DNA from: Paenibacillus sp. FSL R5-0912
Lineage (GTDB): Bacteria; Bacillota; Bacilli; Paenibacillales; Paenibacillaceae
Direction of reading: 5' to 3'
DNA: 64,000 nt
Assembly (NCBI RefSeq): GCF_000758605.1
Contig: NZ_CP009282.1
Location: 3,348,001-3,412,000, forward strand
A program made the translations under genes and the position numbers. The notes under the pieces were generated by a model. It searched no databases and was not told where the DNA came from. It saw nothing but the letters and a program-made list of their open reading frames with translations. Shown in pieces: positions 8,808-17,401 of this stretch (positions are counted from its first letter, which is position 1; every line of letters starts with the position of its first letter).

Positions 8808-9818
8808 TTGACGGTAACCATTTACGATGTAGCTCGAGAAGCAGGCGTATCTATGGCTACGGTATCACGGGTTGTGAATAATAACCCGAACGTGAAACCG
8901 CAGACCCGGAAGAAGGTTTTTGAAGCGATTGAGCGTTTGGGCTATCGTCCAAATGCCGTGGCGAGAGGTCTCGCCAGCAAGAAAACGACAACCGTTGGGG
9001 TTGTTATCCCTGATATCTCCAACTCGATTTTTGCGGAAATTGCCCGCGGGATTGAAGATATTGCCAATATGTATCACTACAATATCATTTTGTGTAATGC
9101 GGACAAGCGCAAGGAGAAGGAAATTCGTGTTATTAACACGCTGCTTGAGAAGCAAGTGGACGGGCTGCTCTTCATGGGCGGAACCGTTACGGAGGAGCAT
9201 ATTCAGGCTTTCCAGACCTCAGCAGTTCCAATTGTGCTCTGCGCCACGCGTGATGAGAAGGGTACATACCCTTCCGTCGATATCGATCATGAGACGGCTG
9301 CGTTTGATGCAGTGAACACGCTCATCCGTCACGGCCACCGTGAGATTGCAATGATCAGCGGAACACTGCAGGATCCCGCGAACGGCTATGCCCGGTTCCA
9401 CGGCTACAAGAAAGCACTGGAAGCGGCAGGCATTGAGTACCAGGAGGATCTGGTCCGCATCGGTAACTATCGTTACGAATCCGGTGTCGAAGCCATGAAG
9501 TACTTCCTCGGTCTCAAGAAGAAACCGACTGCTATTTTTGCAGCAACCGATGAGATGGCCATTGGGGCAATTCACAGTATTCAAGATGAAGGTTTGAAGG
9601 TTCCAGACGATTTCTCGATCATCAGTGTCGACAATATCCGGATGGCATCTATGGTTCGTCCTTTGCTCACTACTGTGGCACAGCCAATGTACGATCTGGG
9701 AGCGGTAGCGATGAGACTGCTGACGAAACTGATGAAGAAGGAAACGGTGGAGAACCCGCGGGTTATTCTGCCGCATGAAACCATACTTCGCCTGTCCGTC
9801 AACCATGTGAACAAATAA
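8808..9818 (+). CDS. ccpA: Catabolite control protein A
   Basis: LacI/GalR-family transcription regulator, 336 aa, which with HPr-Ser-P or Crh binds cre sites to repress or activate carbon genes. The N-terminal helix-turn-helix [20 protein letters not shown] and hinge [15 protein letters not shown] precede the periplasmic-binding-like core ([13 protein letters not shown]). The C-terminal part keeps [11 protein letters not shown]. Length matches CcpA. The TTG start follows GGAGAGAG. It is a single gene ended by its own hairpin. The nearby acsA/acuA cre-like site and the PTS genes fit a local carbon-control theme. Confidence 0.95.
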   Translation: MTVTIYDVAREAGVSMATVSRVVNNNPNVKPQTRKKVFEAIERLGYRPNAVARGLASKKTTTVGVVIPDISNSIFAEIARGIEDIANMYHYNIILCNADKRKEKEIRVINTLLEKQVDGLLFMGGTVTEEHIQAFQTSAVPIVLCATRDEKGTYPSVDIDHETAAFDAVNTLIRHGHREIAMISGTLQDPANGYARFHGYKKALEAAGIEYQEDLVRIGNYRYESGVEAMKYFLGLKKKPTAIFAATDEMAIGAIHSIQDEGLKVPDDFSIISVDNIRMASMVRPLLTTVAQPMYDLGAVAMRLLTKLMKKETVENPRVILPHETILRLSVNHVNK

Positions 9819-9855
9819 GATTTGTCCGTTTAACAAGTGAATATAAGGTACGTAG

Positions 9856-9880
9856 AAAGCTCCTTCGGGAGCTTTTTATG
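9856..9880 (+). terminator. Intrinsic terminator after ccpA
   Basis: AAAGCTCC stem, TTCG loop, GGAGCTTT and a T run. Confidence 0.85.
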
Positions 9881-9912
9881 TTTCAGGGTAGTAATAAAAG
9901 GGAGGGTTTTGG

Positions 9913-10608
9913 ATGAGTGAAGTTCTGGGTCTGCTTGGCGCAATGGATGAAGAGATTATACTGCTGCTTGAGGAAATGAAGAATAGAGAGACAACCGTAA
10001 AGGCAGGGATAACCTTCCATTCGGGAAGTGTATTCGGCAAACCAGCGGTGCTCTGCAAATCGGGGGTCGGTAAGGTGAATGCTGCAGTTACAACGCAGAT
10101 TCTGCTGGACAGCTTCGGCGTTTCGCGGGTCCTGTTCACAGGTGTGGCAGGCGCAGTGCATCCCGATTTGAATATCGGGGACATTGTCATTTCATCGCAG
10201 TGCATCCAGCACGATATGGATGTGACAGCGCTTGGTTATGCCAGAGGGGTGATTCCCTACCAGGAGACCTCTTCATTTCCGGCAGATCCGCGGCTGGTGA
10301 AGCTGGCGGAGCAGGCGTGCCGGGAGCTGAATCAGAAGTCTGTGACAGGTATTGTATTGTCCGGAGATCAGTTTATTGCAAGTAAGGATACCGTTACCGT
10401 GCTGCGTGAACAGCTGGACGGAGCTTGCGCCGAGATGGAGGGGGCAGCTGTCGCCCAGGTCTGCAATATGAACGGGACGCCGTTTGTGATCATCCGTTCC
10501 ATGTCTGACAAAGCGGATGGTTCGGCCCATGTCAATTACCGTGAGTTCACGGTGACTGCTGCGGAACGTTCACACGCCATACTGGAGTATATGCTGAAGG
10601 CAATGTAA
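9913..10608 (+). CDS. mtnN: 5'-methylthioadenosine/S-adenosylhomocysteine nucleosidase
   Basis: Cytosolic 231 aa hydrolase that cleaves adenine from MTA and SAH in methionine salvage and the activated methyl cycle. The family start GLLGAMDEEI holds the conserved Glu (about residue 13). GVAGAVHPDLNIGD, the purine-site segment CAEMEGAAVAQVC and IRSMSDKADG with the catalytic Asp are all present. Length is standard. A GGGAGGG site lies 6 nt before the ATG. It converges with acuA only 26 nt away, and no terminator was seen between them. Confidence 0.95.
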   Translation: MSEVLGLLGAMDEEIILLLEEMKNRETTVKAGITFHSGSVFGKPAVLCKSGVGKVNAAVTTQILLDSFGVSRVLFTGVAGAVHPDLNIGDIVISSQCIQHDMDVTALGYARGVIPYQETSSFPADPRLVKLAEQACRELNQKSVTGIVLSGDQFIASKDTVTVLREQLDGACAEMEGAAVAQVCNMNGTPFVIIRSMSDKADGSAHVNYREFTVTAAERSHAILEYMLKAM

Positions 10609-10634
10609 GCTCGGCGCAATGCAACTGGCTCCTA

Positions 10635-11267
10635 TCAATACATGAACCGCTGTCTGAAGCGGACCCGGTCGAAGGTCTCGCGGGAGGACAGTGGAACAGC
10701 CTGGCCCATGCGCACCATCAGGCAATTGGCCGGATGGGAGCAGATTTCCGGGTCATCCGTGGCATACCACACCATATCTACGGTCTTCATCAGCTTCTCC
10801 ATCATCTGCCGGTATTCCCAGACCGTGAGGCCGCTGCCCTTCAGATCCCAATGCCAATAATATTCTGTAGTGAATACGATGCAGTTCTCCAATTGCCCTT
10901 CTTCAAAAGCACTGGAGACCAGCAGCTTCGCAAGCCCGCATCCGCGGTATTCATCCGCGACTTCGATGGCCCCCAGCTCTACGAGATCTTCCATCCCTCC
11001 CTGGGACCACAGCTCCAGCTCATCCGGATAATGAAAGGTGACATACCCTACTATAACGCCTGAGACCACTGCAGCGACGACGCGGCCTTCCGCCAGTTCT
11101 GATATCTCGATCAACGCTTCCAGCTGTTCCTGCGGCTTCCGGAAGGCATCCAGATCCCGGTGCATAGCCAGGAGCTTGAGAGTATCCGGAGGTAAAGGTC
11201 CTTCAACGGATATAAGCCTGTCTTTACGCTCTAAGGTATGGGACACGAGGATTTTGCAGTGCTCCAT
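10635..11267 (-). CDS. acuA: GNAT protein acetyltransferase, AcuA-like
   Basis: Predicted 210 aa GNAT-fold acetyltransferase. Motif A is seen around VELGAIEVADEYRGCGLAKLL, giving the acetyl-CoA loop. In Bacillus, AcuA acetylates and switches off acetyl-CoA synthetase AcsA, and the gene lies divergent to acsA exactly as here (160 bp between starts). The ATG follows GGAGGGAG. The cre-like site in the shared intergenic region suggests joint catabolite control with acsA. acuB and acuC are not adjacent, unlike in B. subtilis. Confidence 0.88.
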   Translation of the reverse strand: MEHCKILVSHTLERKDRLISVEGPLPPDTLKLLAMHRDLDAFRKPQEQLEALIEISELAEGRVVAAVVSGVIVGYVTFHYPDELELWSQGGMEDLVELGAIEVADEYRGCGLAKLLVSSAFEEGQLENCIVFTTEYYWHWDLKGSGLTVWEYRQMMEKLMKTVDMVWYATDDPEICSHPANCLMVRMGQAVPLSSRETFDRVRFRQRFMY

Positions 11268-11301
11268 GATTGGGCTCCCTCCGGTTCACTATATTATGGA
11301 A

Positions 11302-11315
11302 TGTAACCGCTTCCT
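11302..11315. promoter_or_regulatory. Candidate cre site between acuA and acsA
   Basis: TGTAACCGCTTCCT matches the CcpA consensus TGWAANCGNTNWCA at 12 of 14 positions. It sits in the divergent intergenic region, overlapping a possible TATACT -10 at 11320. CcpA control of acsA and acuABC is established in B. subtilis; binding here is inferred. Confidence 0.5.
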
Positions 11316-11427
11316 GTGATATACTGGTTCCGACACGAAAAATTCACATTTGGCGCGTTGACAACATTGCAGTTAAGAGATTCTTACCCTTAAAGCTTAA
11401 ATCAAACCAGTAGGGGAGGCAAGAGTA

Positions 11428-13152
11428 ATGGGGCAAGTCCACAGCGAAATTTTGCCGGGCCGTGTGCAGCACGCGAATATGAAGGATTATTCCCGGGCCG
11501 TTGACGAATTCCGGTGGGAGGATGTCGAGAGCAGCTTCTCCTGGCATGGAACAGGTAAGGTGAATATGGCTCATGAAGCCGTAGACCGTCATGTGCAGGA
11601 GGGGCGGGGAGCAGCTACTGCTTTGATCTATAGTGATACTGTGCGCGTGGAGAGGTATACCTTTGCCGACTTGCGTGAACGGTCGAACAAATTCGGGAAT
11701 GTGCTCCATAAATATGGGATTGGTAAAGGGGACCGGGTATTCATCTTCATGCCGCGCACACCGGAGCTGTACTTCAGCCTGCTGGGCATTCTGAAGGTGG
11801 GAGCCGTAGCAGGCCCGCTATTCGAGGCGTTCATGGAAACAGCCGTGAAGGACCGCCTGGAGGATAGCGGAGCGGTGGCGCTGGTGACTACGCCGGAGCT
11901 GCTGCAGCGGGTGAAGCGCGACCAGCTTCCGGGGCTGCGCCACATTATTCTGGTCGGAGATTCCTCATCTGAAGATCCGGGGCTGCTGAGTTATGAAGCG
12001 GAAATGGCTGCAGCTTCGGCAGAGCTGGAACCGGAATGGCTGGGTCTTGAGGATGGTTTGATCATGCATTATACCTCCGGGTCCACCGGTAAGCCTAAGG
12101 GCATCTATCATGTGCAGCGGGCAATGATACAGCATTATTATACAGGCAAGGTTGTACTGGATTTGCGTTCGGATGATGTGTACTGGTGTACGGCAGATCC
12201 CGGCTGGGTGACCGGAACCTCTTACGGGATCTTCGCTCCTTGGCTAAATGGAGTAGCCAATGTGATCCGGGGAGGCCGCTTCAGCCCGCAGGACTGGTAT
12301 AAGACCATTGAACGCTATGGGGTAACGGTATGGTACAGTGCGCCTACGGCATTCCGTATGCTGATGGGAGCAGGGGAAGCAAGCCTTCAGGATATTGATC
12401 TGAGCAGTCTGCGCCATGTCCTGTCTGTTGGGGAACCGCTGAACCCGGAAGTCGTGCGCTGGGGTGATAAATTCTACCATCAGCGGATCCATGACACCTG
12501 GTGGATGACGGAGACAGGAGCGCAGCTGATCTGCAATTATCCGGGGATGGATATCAAGCCTGGCTCCATGGGGCGGCCGCTGCCCGGAATTGAAGCTGCG
12601 ATCCTGGATGATCACGGCAACATTCTGCCGCCGTATTCCATGGGCAATTTGGCGATCCGGACACCCTGGCCGTCGATGATGGGTAAGGTATGGAACAATC
12701 AGGCCAAATATGATGAATACTTCCGGATTGCCGGATGGTATATTTCCGGGGATTCGGCTTATATGGATGAAGACGGTTACTTCTGGTTCCAGGGCAGGAT
12801 TGATGATGTAATCAATTCTTCCGGAGAGCGGATCGGTCCGTTCGAGGTGGAGAGCAAACTGGTTGAACACCCGGCGGTGGCTGAGGCTGGAGTGATCGGC
12901 AAGCCGGATGTGATGCGCGGAGAGATTATCAAAGCGTTCATCTCACTGCGGGATGGCTACGCCCCGACTGCAGAGCTGAAGGACGAGATTGCTGCTTTTG
13001 TCAAAGCGGGCCTGTCTGCCCATGCTGCGCCGCGCGAGATTGAATTCAAGGAGAAGCTTCCGAAGACCCGCTCCGGCAAAATTATGCGCCGTGTCCTGAA
13101 GGCCTGGGAGCTGCATCTTCCGGCAGGCGATTTATCTACGATTGAGGATTGA
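11428..13152 (+). CDS. acsA: Acetyl-CoA synthetase (AMP-forming)
   Basis: Cytosolic 574 aa adenylate-forming enzyme that activates acetate to acetyl-CoA through acetyl-AMP. The P-loop-like motif HYTSGSTGKPKG, WWMTETGAQ, the hinge region SGDSAYMDEDGYFWFQGR and the C-terminal PKTRSGKIMRR are all visible. Lys551 in the last motif is the residue acetylated for shut-off in this family, in keeping with the divergent acuA. Length agrees with Bacillus AcsA. The start ATG has AGGGGAGG upstream. A bidirectional terminator follows. Confidence 0.95.
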   Translation: MGQVHSEILPGRVQHANMKDYSRAVDEFRWEDVESSFSWHGTGKVNMAHEAVDRHVQEGRGAATALIYSDTVRVERYTFADLRERSNKFGNVLHKYGIGKGDRVFIFMPRTPELYFSLLGILKVGAVAGPLFEAFMETAVKDRLEDSGAVALVTTPELLQRVKRDQLPGLRHIILVGDSSSEDPGLLSYEAEMAAASAELEPEWLGLEDGLIMHYTSGSTGKPKGIYHVQRAMIQHYYTGKVVLDLRSDDVYWCTADPGWVTGTSYGIFAPWLNGVANVIRGGRFSPQDWYKTIERYGVTVWYSAPTAFRMLMGAGEASLQDIDLSSLRHVLSVGEPLNPEVVRWGDKFYHQRIHDTWWMTETGAQLICNYPGMDIKPGSMGRPLPGIEAAILDDHGNILPPYSMGNLAIRTPWPSMMGKVWNNQAKYDEYFRIAGWYISGDSAYMDEDGYFWFQGRIDDVINSSGERIGPFEVESKLVEHPAVAEAGVIGKPDVMRGEIIKAFISLRDGYAPTAELKDEIAAFVKAGLSAHAAPREIEFKEKLPKTRSGKIMRRVLKAWELHLPAGDLSTIED

Positions 13153-13175
13153 AGACTCTATCAGCCAGCCTATAG

Positions 13176-13212
13176 AAAAGACCGTTCCCTCGGATACAGG
13201 GAACGGTCTTTT
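13176..13212. terminator. Bidirectional terminator between acsA and the PBP gene
   Basis: Fifteen-pair perfect stem AAAAGACCGTTCCCT / AGGGAACGGTCTTTT with a 7-nt loop; the A and T tracts allow use from both sides. Confidence 0.88.
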
Positions 13213-13247
13213 GCATTTCATTCAGAGCGCCATCCACAGACTGTAGC

Positions 13248-16166
13248 TTATGGCGTGGTTGCACCGGTATTGCCGCCAGATTCGTTGCTGCTGCCAGACG
13301 GTGTTGCTTCATTGCCGCCTGGCGGCTGGACAATGATTATACCCGGATCCTCGCTGCTTTCCGGAATGATTCCCGGATCAGGCGTTGGCTCCGTGCCGCC
13401 AGAGCCCGGTACTTCCTCTGGAGGCAGCGTCGGCTCTGGTGTAGGCTGAGTCCCGGCTACACTGCCGGAGGCTGTCTCATGCCCTGCAACGTCTACAGCA
13501 GCCACATAGAAGGTGGCATTGGCGCTGGCAGGCGTTCCGGGCTTGAAGACGGTACTCTCACCTGCTGAGAGTACAGCCTGCTTTTGGAAGGAGCCGCCGT
13601 TCAGTGAACGGTATAACCGGTAGCCTACAACATCGGATGATCCGCTTGGAGTGAAGGTAACTACTGCTTTGCCGGTACTGTAGGAGACCATCACTTCACC
13701 CGGAGCACTAGGCGCGCTGCCGTCATCCACCCGGGGGTCCACCTCAGTCGGGAAGTCAGTCTTGGCATCTTCCGGCATGTAATACGACAGAGATTCATGT
13801 TCTTTCATGGCCGGGAAGGCCGCAAGCAGTTCTTTGACCAAGTTCTGAATCGGCTTCTCCCGCTTGACGACAATCTTCTCTTTCAGGAAATCCTCGGGTG
13901 TTCCTTCCAACGGAAGGTAATTCACCCCGTTGTAGGTGATATATTTGGCTTTGGAGATTCCGTCATCACTTTCTGTGGGTACGAACTTGGTGTTGAACAG
14001 GTCCGTGGTGAATTTATCTGTCAGCTCCGACGGTTTCTTGCCGCTGTAAGCGGAGACCGTCGCTTTGACAATACCCTCCGGCTTCGGAAATTCCTTCGTC
14101 ACGAACAGCTCCGGACGTTTGTCGATCACGGTATTCATAACCTTGGTCCACAAAGTCTGCGCTTGCCGTTTCTGCGTATCTCCCTGCAGGGTGTTAATCT
14201 GTTCTTTGTATCCAACCCACATGCCCAGGGTAACATCCGGGGTATAACCCATGAACCAGACATCCCCGTAGTTCTGCGTAGAACCGGTTTTGCCGACAAT
14301 CGGAACTTTTTTGAAGTGCTCATATTTAGTTTTGACTGTACTTGCCGTACCGTCGGTTATTACTGTGCGCAGCATATCCGTCATCAGATAAGCGGTCTGC
14401 TCGGAGAAGACCTGCTCAGGATTCACTTTGTGCTGATAGATAATCTTGCCTTGTGCGTCTACAATCTTCTCAATCATATAAGCATCATTGAATGCGCCTT
14501 GATTGCCGATTGAGGAATAGGCATTCGTTAATTCTTCAACGGAAACCCCGTAACGCAGTCCGCCGATTACTCCGGTCTGTGCATTATAATCATCGTCCTG
14601 AATCGTAGTAATCCCGAGCTTCTTGGAGAAGGCCCAGGCTTTCTCGATCCCCACCTTGTCATTGAACAGCTTGAGGGCCGGAAGGTTCAGGGATTTGTTC
14701 AAGGCATAACGGGCGGTAACCAGACCCTGATAGCGGTTGTTGGCATTCTTCGGAATGTGGAAGCCTTTGCCGCCGTCCTTCATAATAATCGGGGCATCGT
14801 CCAGGATGCCTGCAGGCTGGATTAATCCGGCATCCAGTGCAGGCAGATACGCGGCAATCGGCTTCATGGTGGAACCGGGCTGGCGGATCATCTGGGTAGC
14901 ATAATTCATTTGCTCGATGTTGAAGTCACGTCCTTCAATCATCCCGAGAATCGCGCCGGTCTTGTTGTTAATCATGATGCCGGCCGTCTGTTCCTTACCT
15001 CTGGCCTTGCTGTCCTTCGTGAAGTTATCGCTGTCTTCCGAGATGCTGTGCATCGCGCTGTACACTTTCTTATCAATGGTAGTGTATACACGGTAGCCCC
15101 CGGTCATCAGCTGCTGGCGGGCTTCCTCGAGAAGCTGCGTGTTGTCGGTGGGGGTGGCAGCAGCAGAATCCGAACCAGCACTTGCGTTGTCTTCGTTCAG
15201 CGTCAGCATAATTTCAGCCGCTTTGCGCTCTGTTTCCATCATCAGATAAGGGAAGGTAGCATAAGCCTTCTTCGTATGCGGAGCAAGCGAGCCCTTGACA
15301 TCAAAGAGCAGGGCTTCATCATACTGGGATGTAGTAATCTTGTTCTCCTCCAGCATCCGCCGCAGCACCAGGCGCTGGCGCTCCATGGCCCGGCCAAAGG
15401 CAGTCTCATTGAATTCGCCTACGCCGCTAAAGGCGGAGTATTTGGATGGGAGCTGGGGCAGGCCGGCCAGATAAGCCGCTTGTGCTACATTCAGCTTTTC
15501 CAGATCATCGAGACCGAAGATGCCTTTGGCGGCAGCCTTGATGCCGAATACATTATAGCCATTCGATCCGTTCCCGAAAGGAACCTTATTTAAGTATGCC
15601 GTTAAAATTTCCTGCTTGGACAGAAAACGTTCCAGCCGAAGCGACAGCAGGATCTCCTTCACCTTGCGGTCTTCTGTCCGGTCCAGATTCAGGAACACGC
15701 GGCGAGCCAACTGCTGGGTCAGCGTACTGCCCCCGGTCTGAACGGATTCGTTCAGCAGCCTCTGCTTGACTGCACGCAGGGTGCCATTGAAATCCACCCC
15801 TTTATGATTGTAGAAATTATTGTCCTCTATAGCGAGAACGGCATCAATCACAAGCTGTGGAATATCGTTGAATTCAATAAGTCTGCGGTCTTCTTCCGTC
15901 CGGAGCTGGCCGATCGGCTGCCCGTCACTGAAATAGGCAAAGCCGGTAATAGCGTTCTGGCTGACTTCCTGTTGAATTAATTCTTCGGTGCGGACAGGGT
16001 CATCTTTCACTATCGAAGTCACGTAGCCTGCCACAGCGCCACCGGCAAACAGAATGCCGAGTATACCGAGTATAAACATCCACTTCACGACTGAACCGAA
16101 CCTGCGGAGCCAGGATCTGCGCGGTGGACGCTGTTTTGCGGTCTTCTTCTTATTCTCCTCAACCAT
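13248..16166 (-). CDS. Class A penicillin-binding protein 1A (transglycosylase/transpeptidase)
   Basis: Bifunctional peptidoglycan synthase, 972 aa. A basic cytosolic tail (KKKTAKQRPPRR) and a membrane anchor at about 27-49 precede the GT51 domain, with catalytic Glu114 in EDNNFYNHKG and GGSTLTQQLARR. The transpeptidase has Ser432 in STMK, an SLN motif (KSLNLPA) and KTGS. A fibronectin type III-like domain (about 810-900) and a Pro/Gly/Ser/Thr-rich tail follow, presumably threading the wall. The ATG has AGGAGGAT upstream. It lies next to rpsD but has its own signals. The gene could equally be called ponA or pbp1A. Confidence 0.93.
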   Translation of the reverse strand: MVEENKKKTAKQRPPRRSWLRRFGSVVKWMFILGILGILFAGGAVAGYVTSIVKDDPVRTEELIQQEVSQNAITGFAYFSDGQPIGQLRTEEDRRLIEFNDIPQLVIDAVLAIEDNNFYNHKGVDFNGTLRAVKQRLLNESVQTGGSTLTQQLARRVFLNLDRTEDRKVKEILLSLRLERFLSKQEILTAYLNKVPFGNGSNGYNVFGIKAAAKGIFGLDDLEKLNVAQAAYLAGLPQLPSKYSAFSGVGEFNETAFGRAMERQRLVLRRMLEENKITTSQYDEALLFDVKGSLAPHTKKAYATFPYLMMETERKAAEIMLTLNEDNASAGSDSAAATPTDNTQLLEEARQQLMTGGYRVYTTIDKKVYSAMHSISEDSDNFTKDSKARGKEQTAGIMINNKTGAILGMIEGRDFNIEQMNYATQMIRQPGSTMKPIAAYLPALDAGLIQPAGILDDAPIIMKDGGKGFHIPKNANNRYQGLVTARYALNKSLNLPALKLFNDKVGIEKAWAFSKKLGITTIQDDDYNAQTGVIGGLRYGVSVEELTNAYSSIGNQGAFNDAYMIEKIVDAQGKIIYQHKVNPEQVFSEQTAYLMTDMLRTVITDGTASTVKTKYEHFKKVPIVGKTGSTQNYGDVWFMGYTPDVTLGMWVGYKEQINTLQGDTQKRQAQTLWTKVMNTVIDKRPELFVTKEFPKPEGIVKATVSAYSGKKPSELTDKFTTDLFNTKFVPTESDDGISKAKYITYNGVNYLPLEGTPEDFLKEKIVVKREKPIQNLVKELLAAFPAMKEHESLSYYMPEDAKTDFPTEVDPRVDDGSAPSAPGEVMVSYSTGKAVVTFTPSGSSDVVGYRLYRSLNGGSFQKQAVLSAGESTVFKPGTPASANATFYVAAVDVAGHETASGSVAGTQPTPEPTLPPEEVPGSGGTEPTPDPGIIPESSEDPGIIIVQPPGGNEATPSGSSNESGGNTGATTP

Positions 16167-16349
16167 CGACGATTATCCTCCTTTTAACGGAACTATTATA
16201 GCACAATTTGGCGATTTTGAATGCGCTTCTGCCGCAGGGGATTTACTCTGACGCTGCTTTTGCCAAAGATGCTGAGGGCGGAATAGTCCTAAGTGTTGTT
16301 TCCGGGAGCAAACTATAGGAGTATCGCTATGCCGAGAGGGGGATAGAAC

Positions 16350-16384
16350 AAAAAAAGCTCCCGGATAAAGTATCCGGGAGCTTT
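16350..16384 (-). terminator. Intrinsic terminator of rpsD
   Basis: Fourteen-pair perfect stem AAAGCTCCCGGATA / TATCCGGGAGCTTT with an AAG loop; the A tract at 16350-16356 gives a U run on the minus-strand transcript. Confidence 0.88.
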
Positions 16385-16410
16385 GATCAGATTCTGCTTG
16401 CAGCGGAATC

Positions 16411-17010
16411 TTAACGGTTGTAGAATTCGACGATTTGTTTCTCATCGATATCTTGGGACAGCTCGGCACGTTCTGGCAAACGAATGTATTTGCCTTCGAA
16501 TGAACCATCAGCATATTCCAAGTAACCTGGAAGGTGGGAACGGTTGTCAAGAGCTTCTTTGATAGAACCCATAGCGCGGCTTCTTTCGCGAAGTCCGATA
16601 ACGTCGCCCACGCTTACGCGGTAAGAAGCGATGTCGACTTTTTTGCCGTTAACGGTTACGTGTCCATGGGATACCAGCTGACGTGCGCCTGCACGGGAGT
16701 TAGCAAATCCAAGACGGTAAACCAGGTTGTCCAAGCGGCTTTCGAGCAGGAACATGAAGTTTTCGCCCGCGATACCCTGGAGCTTTTGTGCTTTGGTGAA
16801 AAGAGTTTTAAACTGCTTTTCGCCCAAGCCGTACATGTGACGCAGTTTTTGTTTTTCCAAAAGCTGCATTCCGTAGTTACTTACTTTTCTGCGTTGGTTA
16901 GCGCCGTGCTGTCCTGGTGGGAAAGGGCGTTTCAGGTCTTTGCCTGTACCGCTTAGGGAAATGCCCAGACGGCGGCTGAGTTTGAATTTAGGTCCGGTGT
17001 AACGTGCCAT
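16411..17010 (-). CDS. rpsD: 30S ribosomal protein S4
   Basis: Primary 16S rRNA-binding protein of the small subunit, 199 aa. It starts [17 protein letters not shown], and the S4 RNA-binding domain lies at about 90-155 ([27 protein letters not shown]). The N-terminal domain lacks the zinc cysteine cluster, so this is the zinc-free form. It is monocistronic between a leader of about 190 nt and its own terminator. In B. subtilis S4 represses its own synthesis through the leader, and the long leader here agrees with that. Confidence 0.98.
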   Translation of the reverse strand: MARYTGPKFKLSRRLGISLSGTGKDLKRPFPPGQHGANQRRKVSNYGMQLLEKQKLRHMYGLGEKQFKTLFTKAQKLQGIAGENFMFLLESRLDNLVYRLGFANSRAGARQLVSHGHVTVNGKKVDIASYRVSVGDVIGLRERSRAMGSIKEALDNRSHLPGYLEYADGSFEGKYIRLPERAELSQDIDEKQIVEFYNR

Positions 17011-17197
17011 TATAGTAGACTCCTTTTAATTTGAAAATGTATTGTAGGGCCTATTTGCGCCGCAAATCGTATCCGTGAAAGCGTTAGATGGTTTCACACT
17101 GCCGAGGGAAGTTCAGCCGCTGCCCTGGCAGTAACGAAATGCGTAGAGGGTGACACAACGTTACGCCCAATTAAGACTTGTTACAGTCTTGTTCAAC
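17011..17197 (-). promoter_or_regulatory. rpsD leader, probable S4 autoregulatory RNA
   Basis: About 190 nt of non-coding transcript between the predicted promoter and rpsD. A 5' hairpin is formed by AAGAC and GTCTT around 17173-17190 and the rest is GC-rich. Position and length agree with the Firmicute S4 leader. I cannot verify the conserved pseudoknot by eye. Confidence 0.55.
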
Positions 17198-17204
17198 AAT
17201 AAAT

Positions 17205-17232
17205 ATTATATGAAAATGACAGTCAAAGTCAA
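17205..17232 (-). promoter_or_regulatory. rpsD promoter
   Basis: On the minus strand TTGACT (17227-17232), a 16-nt spacer, and a perfect TATAAT (17205-17210). The rest of 17233-17401, before the cyclase gene, holds no gene. A plus-strand TATAAT near 17309 lacks a matching -35. Confidence 0.7.
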
Positions 17233-17401
17233 GCGCAACTTAAAAGAGTTTTTGTCTATCTTTGTCGTTAGTTCTTTGGTCCTAAAAAAAATCCCGGTTT
17301 TGAGGAAAATATAATGCAATACCTAAGAAAAGGGAGTAAAATATAGCTAATTAGATGTTTTCGGGAAAATTTGATATCAAATAGCAAAGGGGATCCTCTT
17401 T

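Noticed and set aside
13797..15593. Long plus-strand open frames opposite the PBP gene (for example 13797-14513 and 14910-15593)
   Set aside because: They are antisense to a confident class A PBP and show no recognisable protein features.
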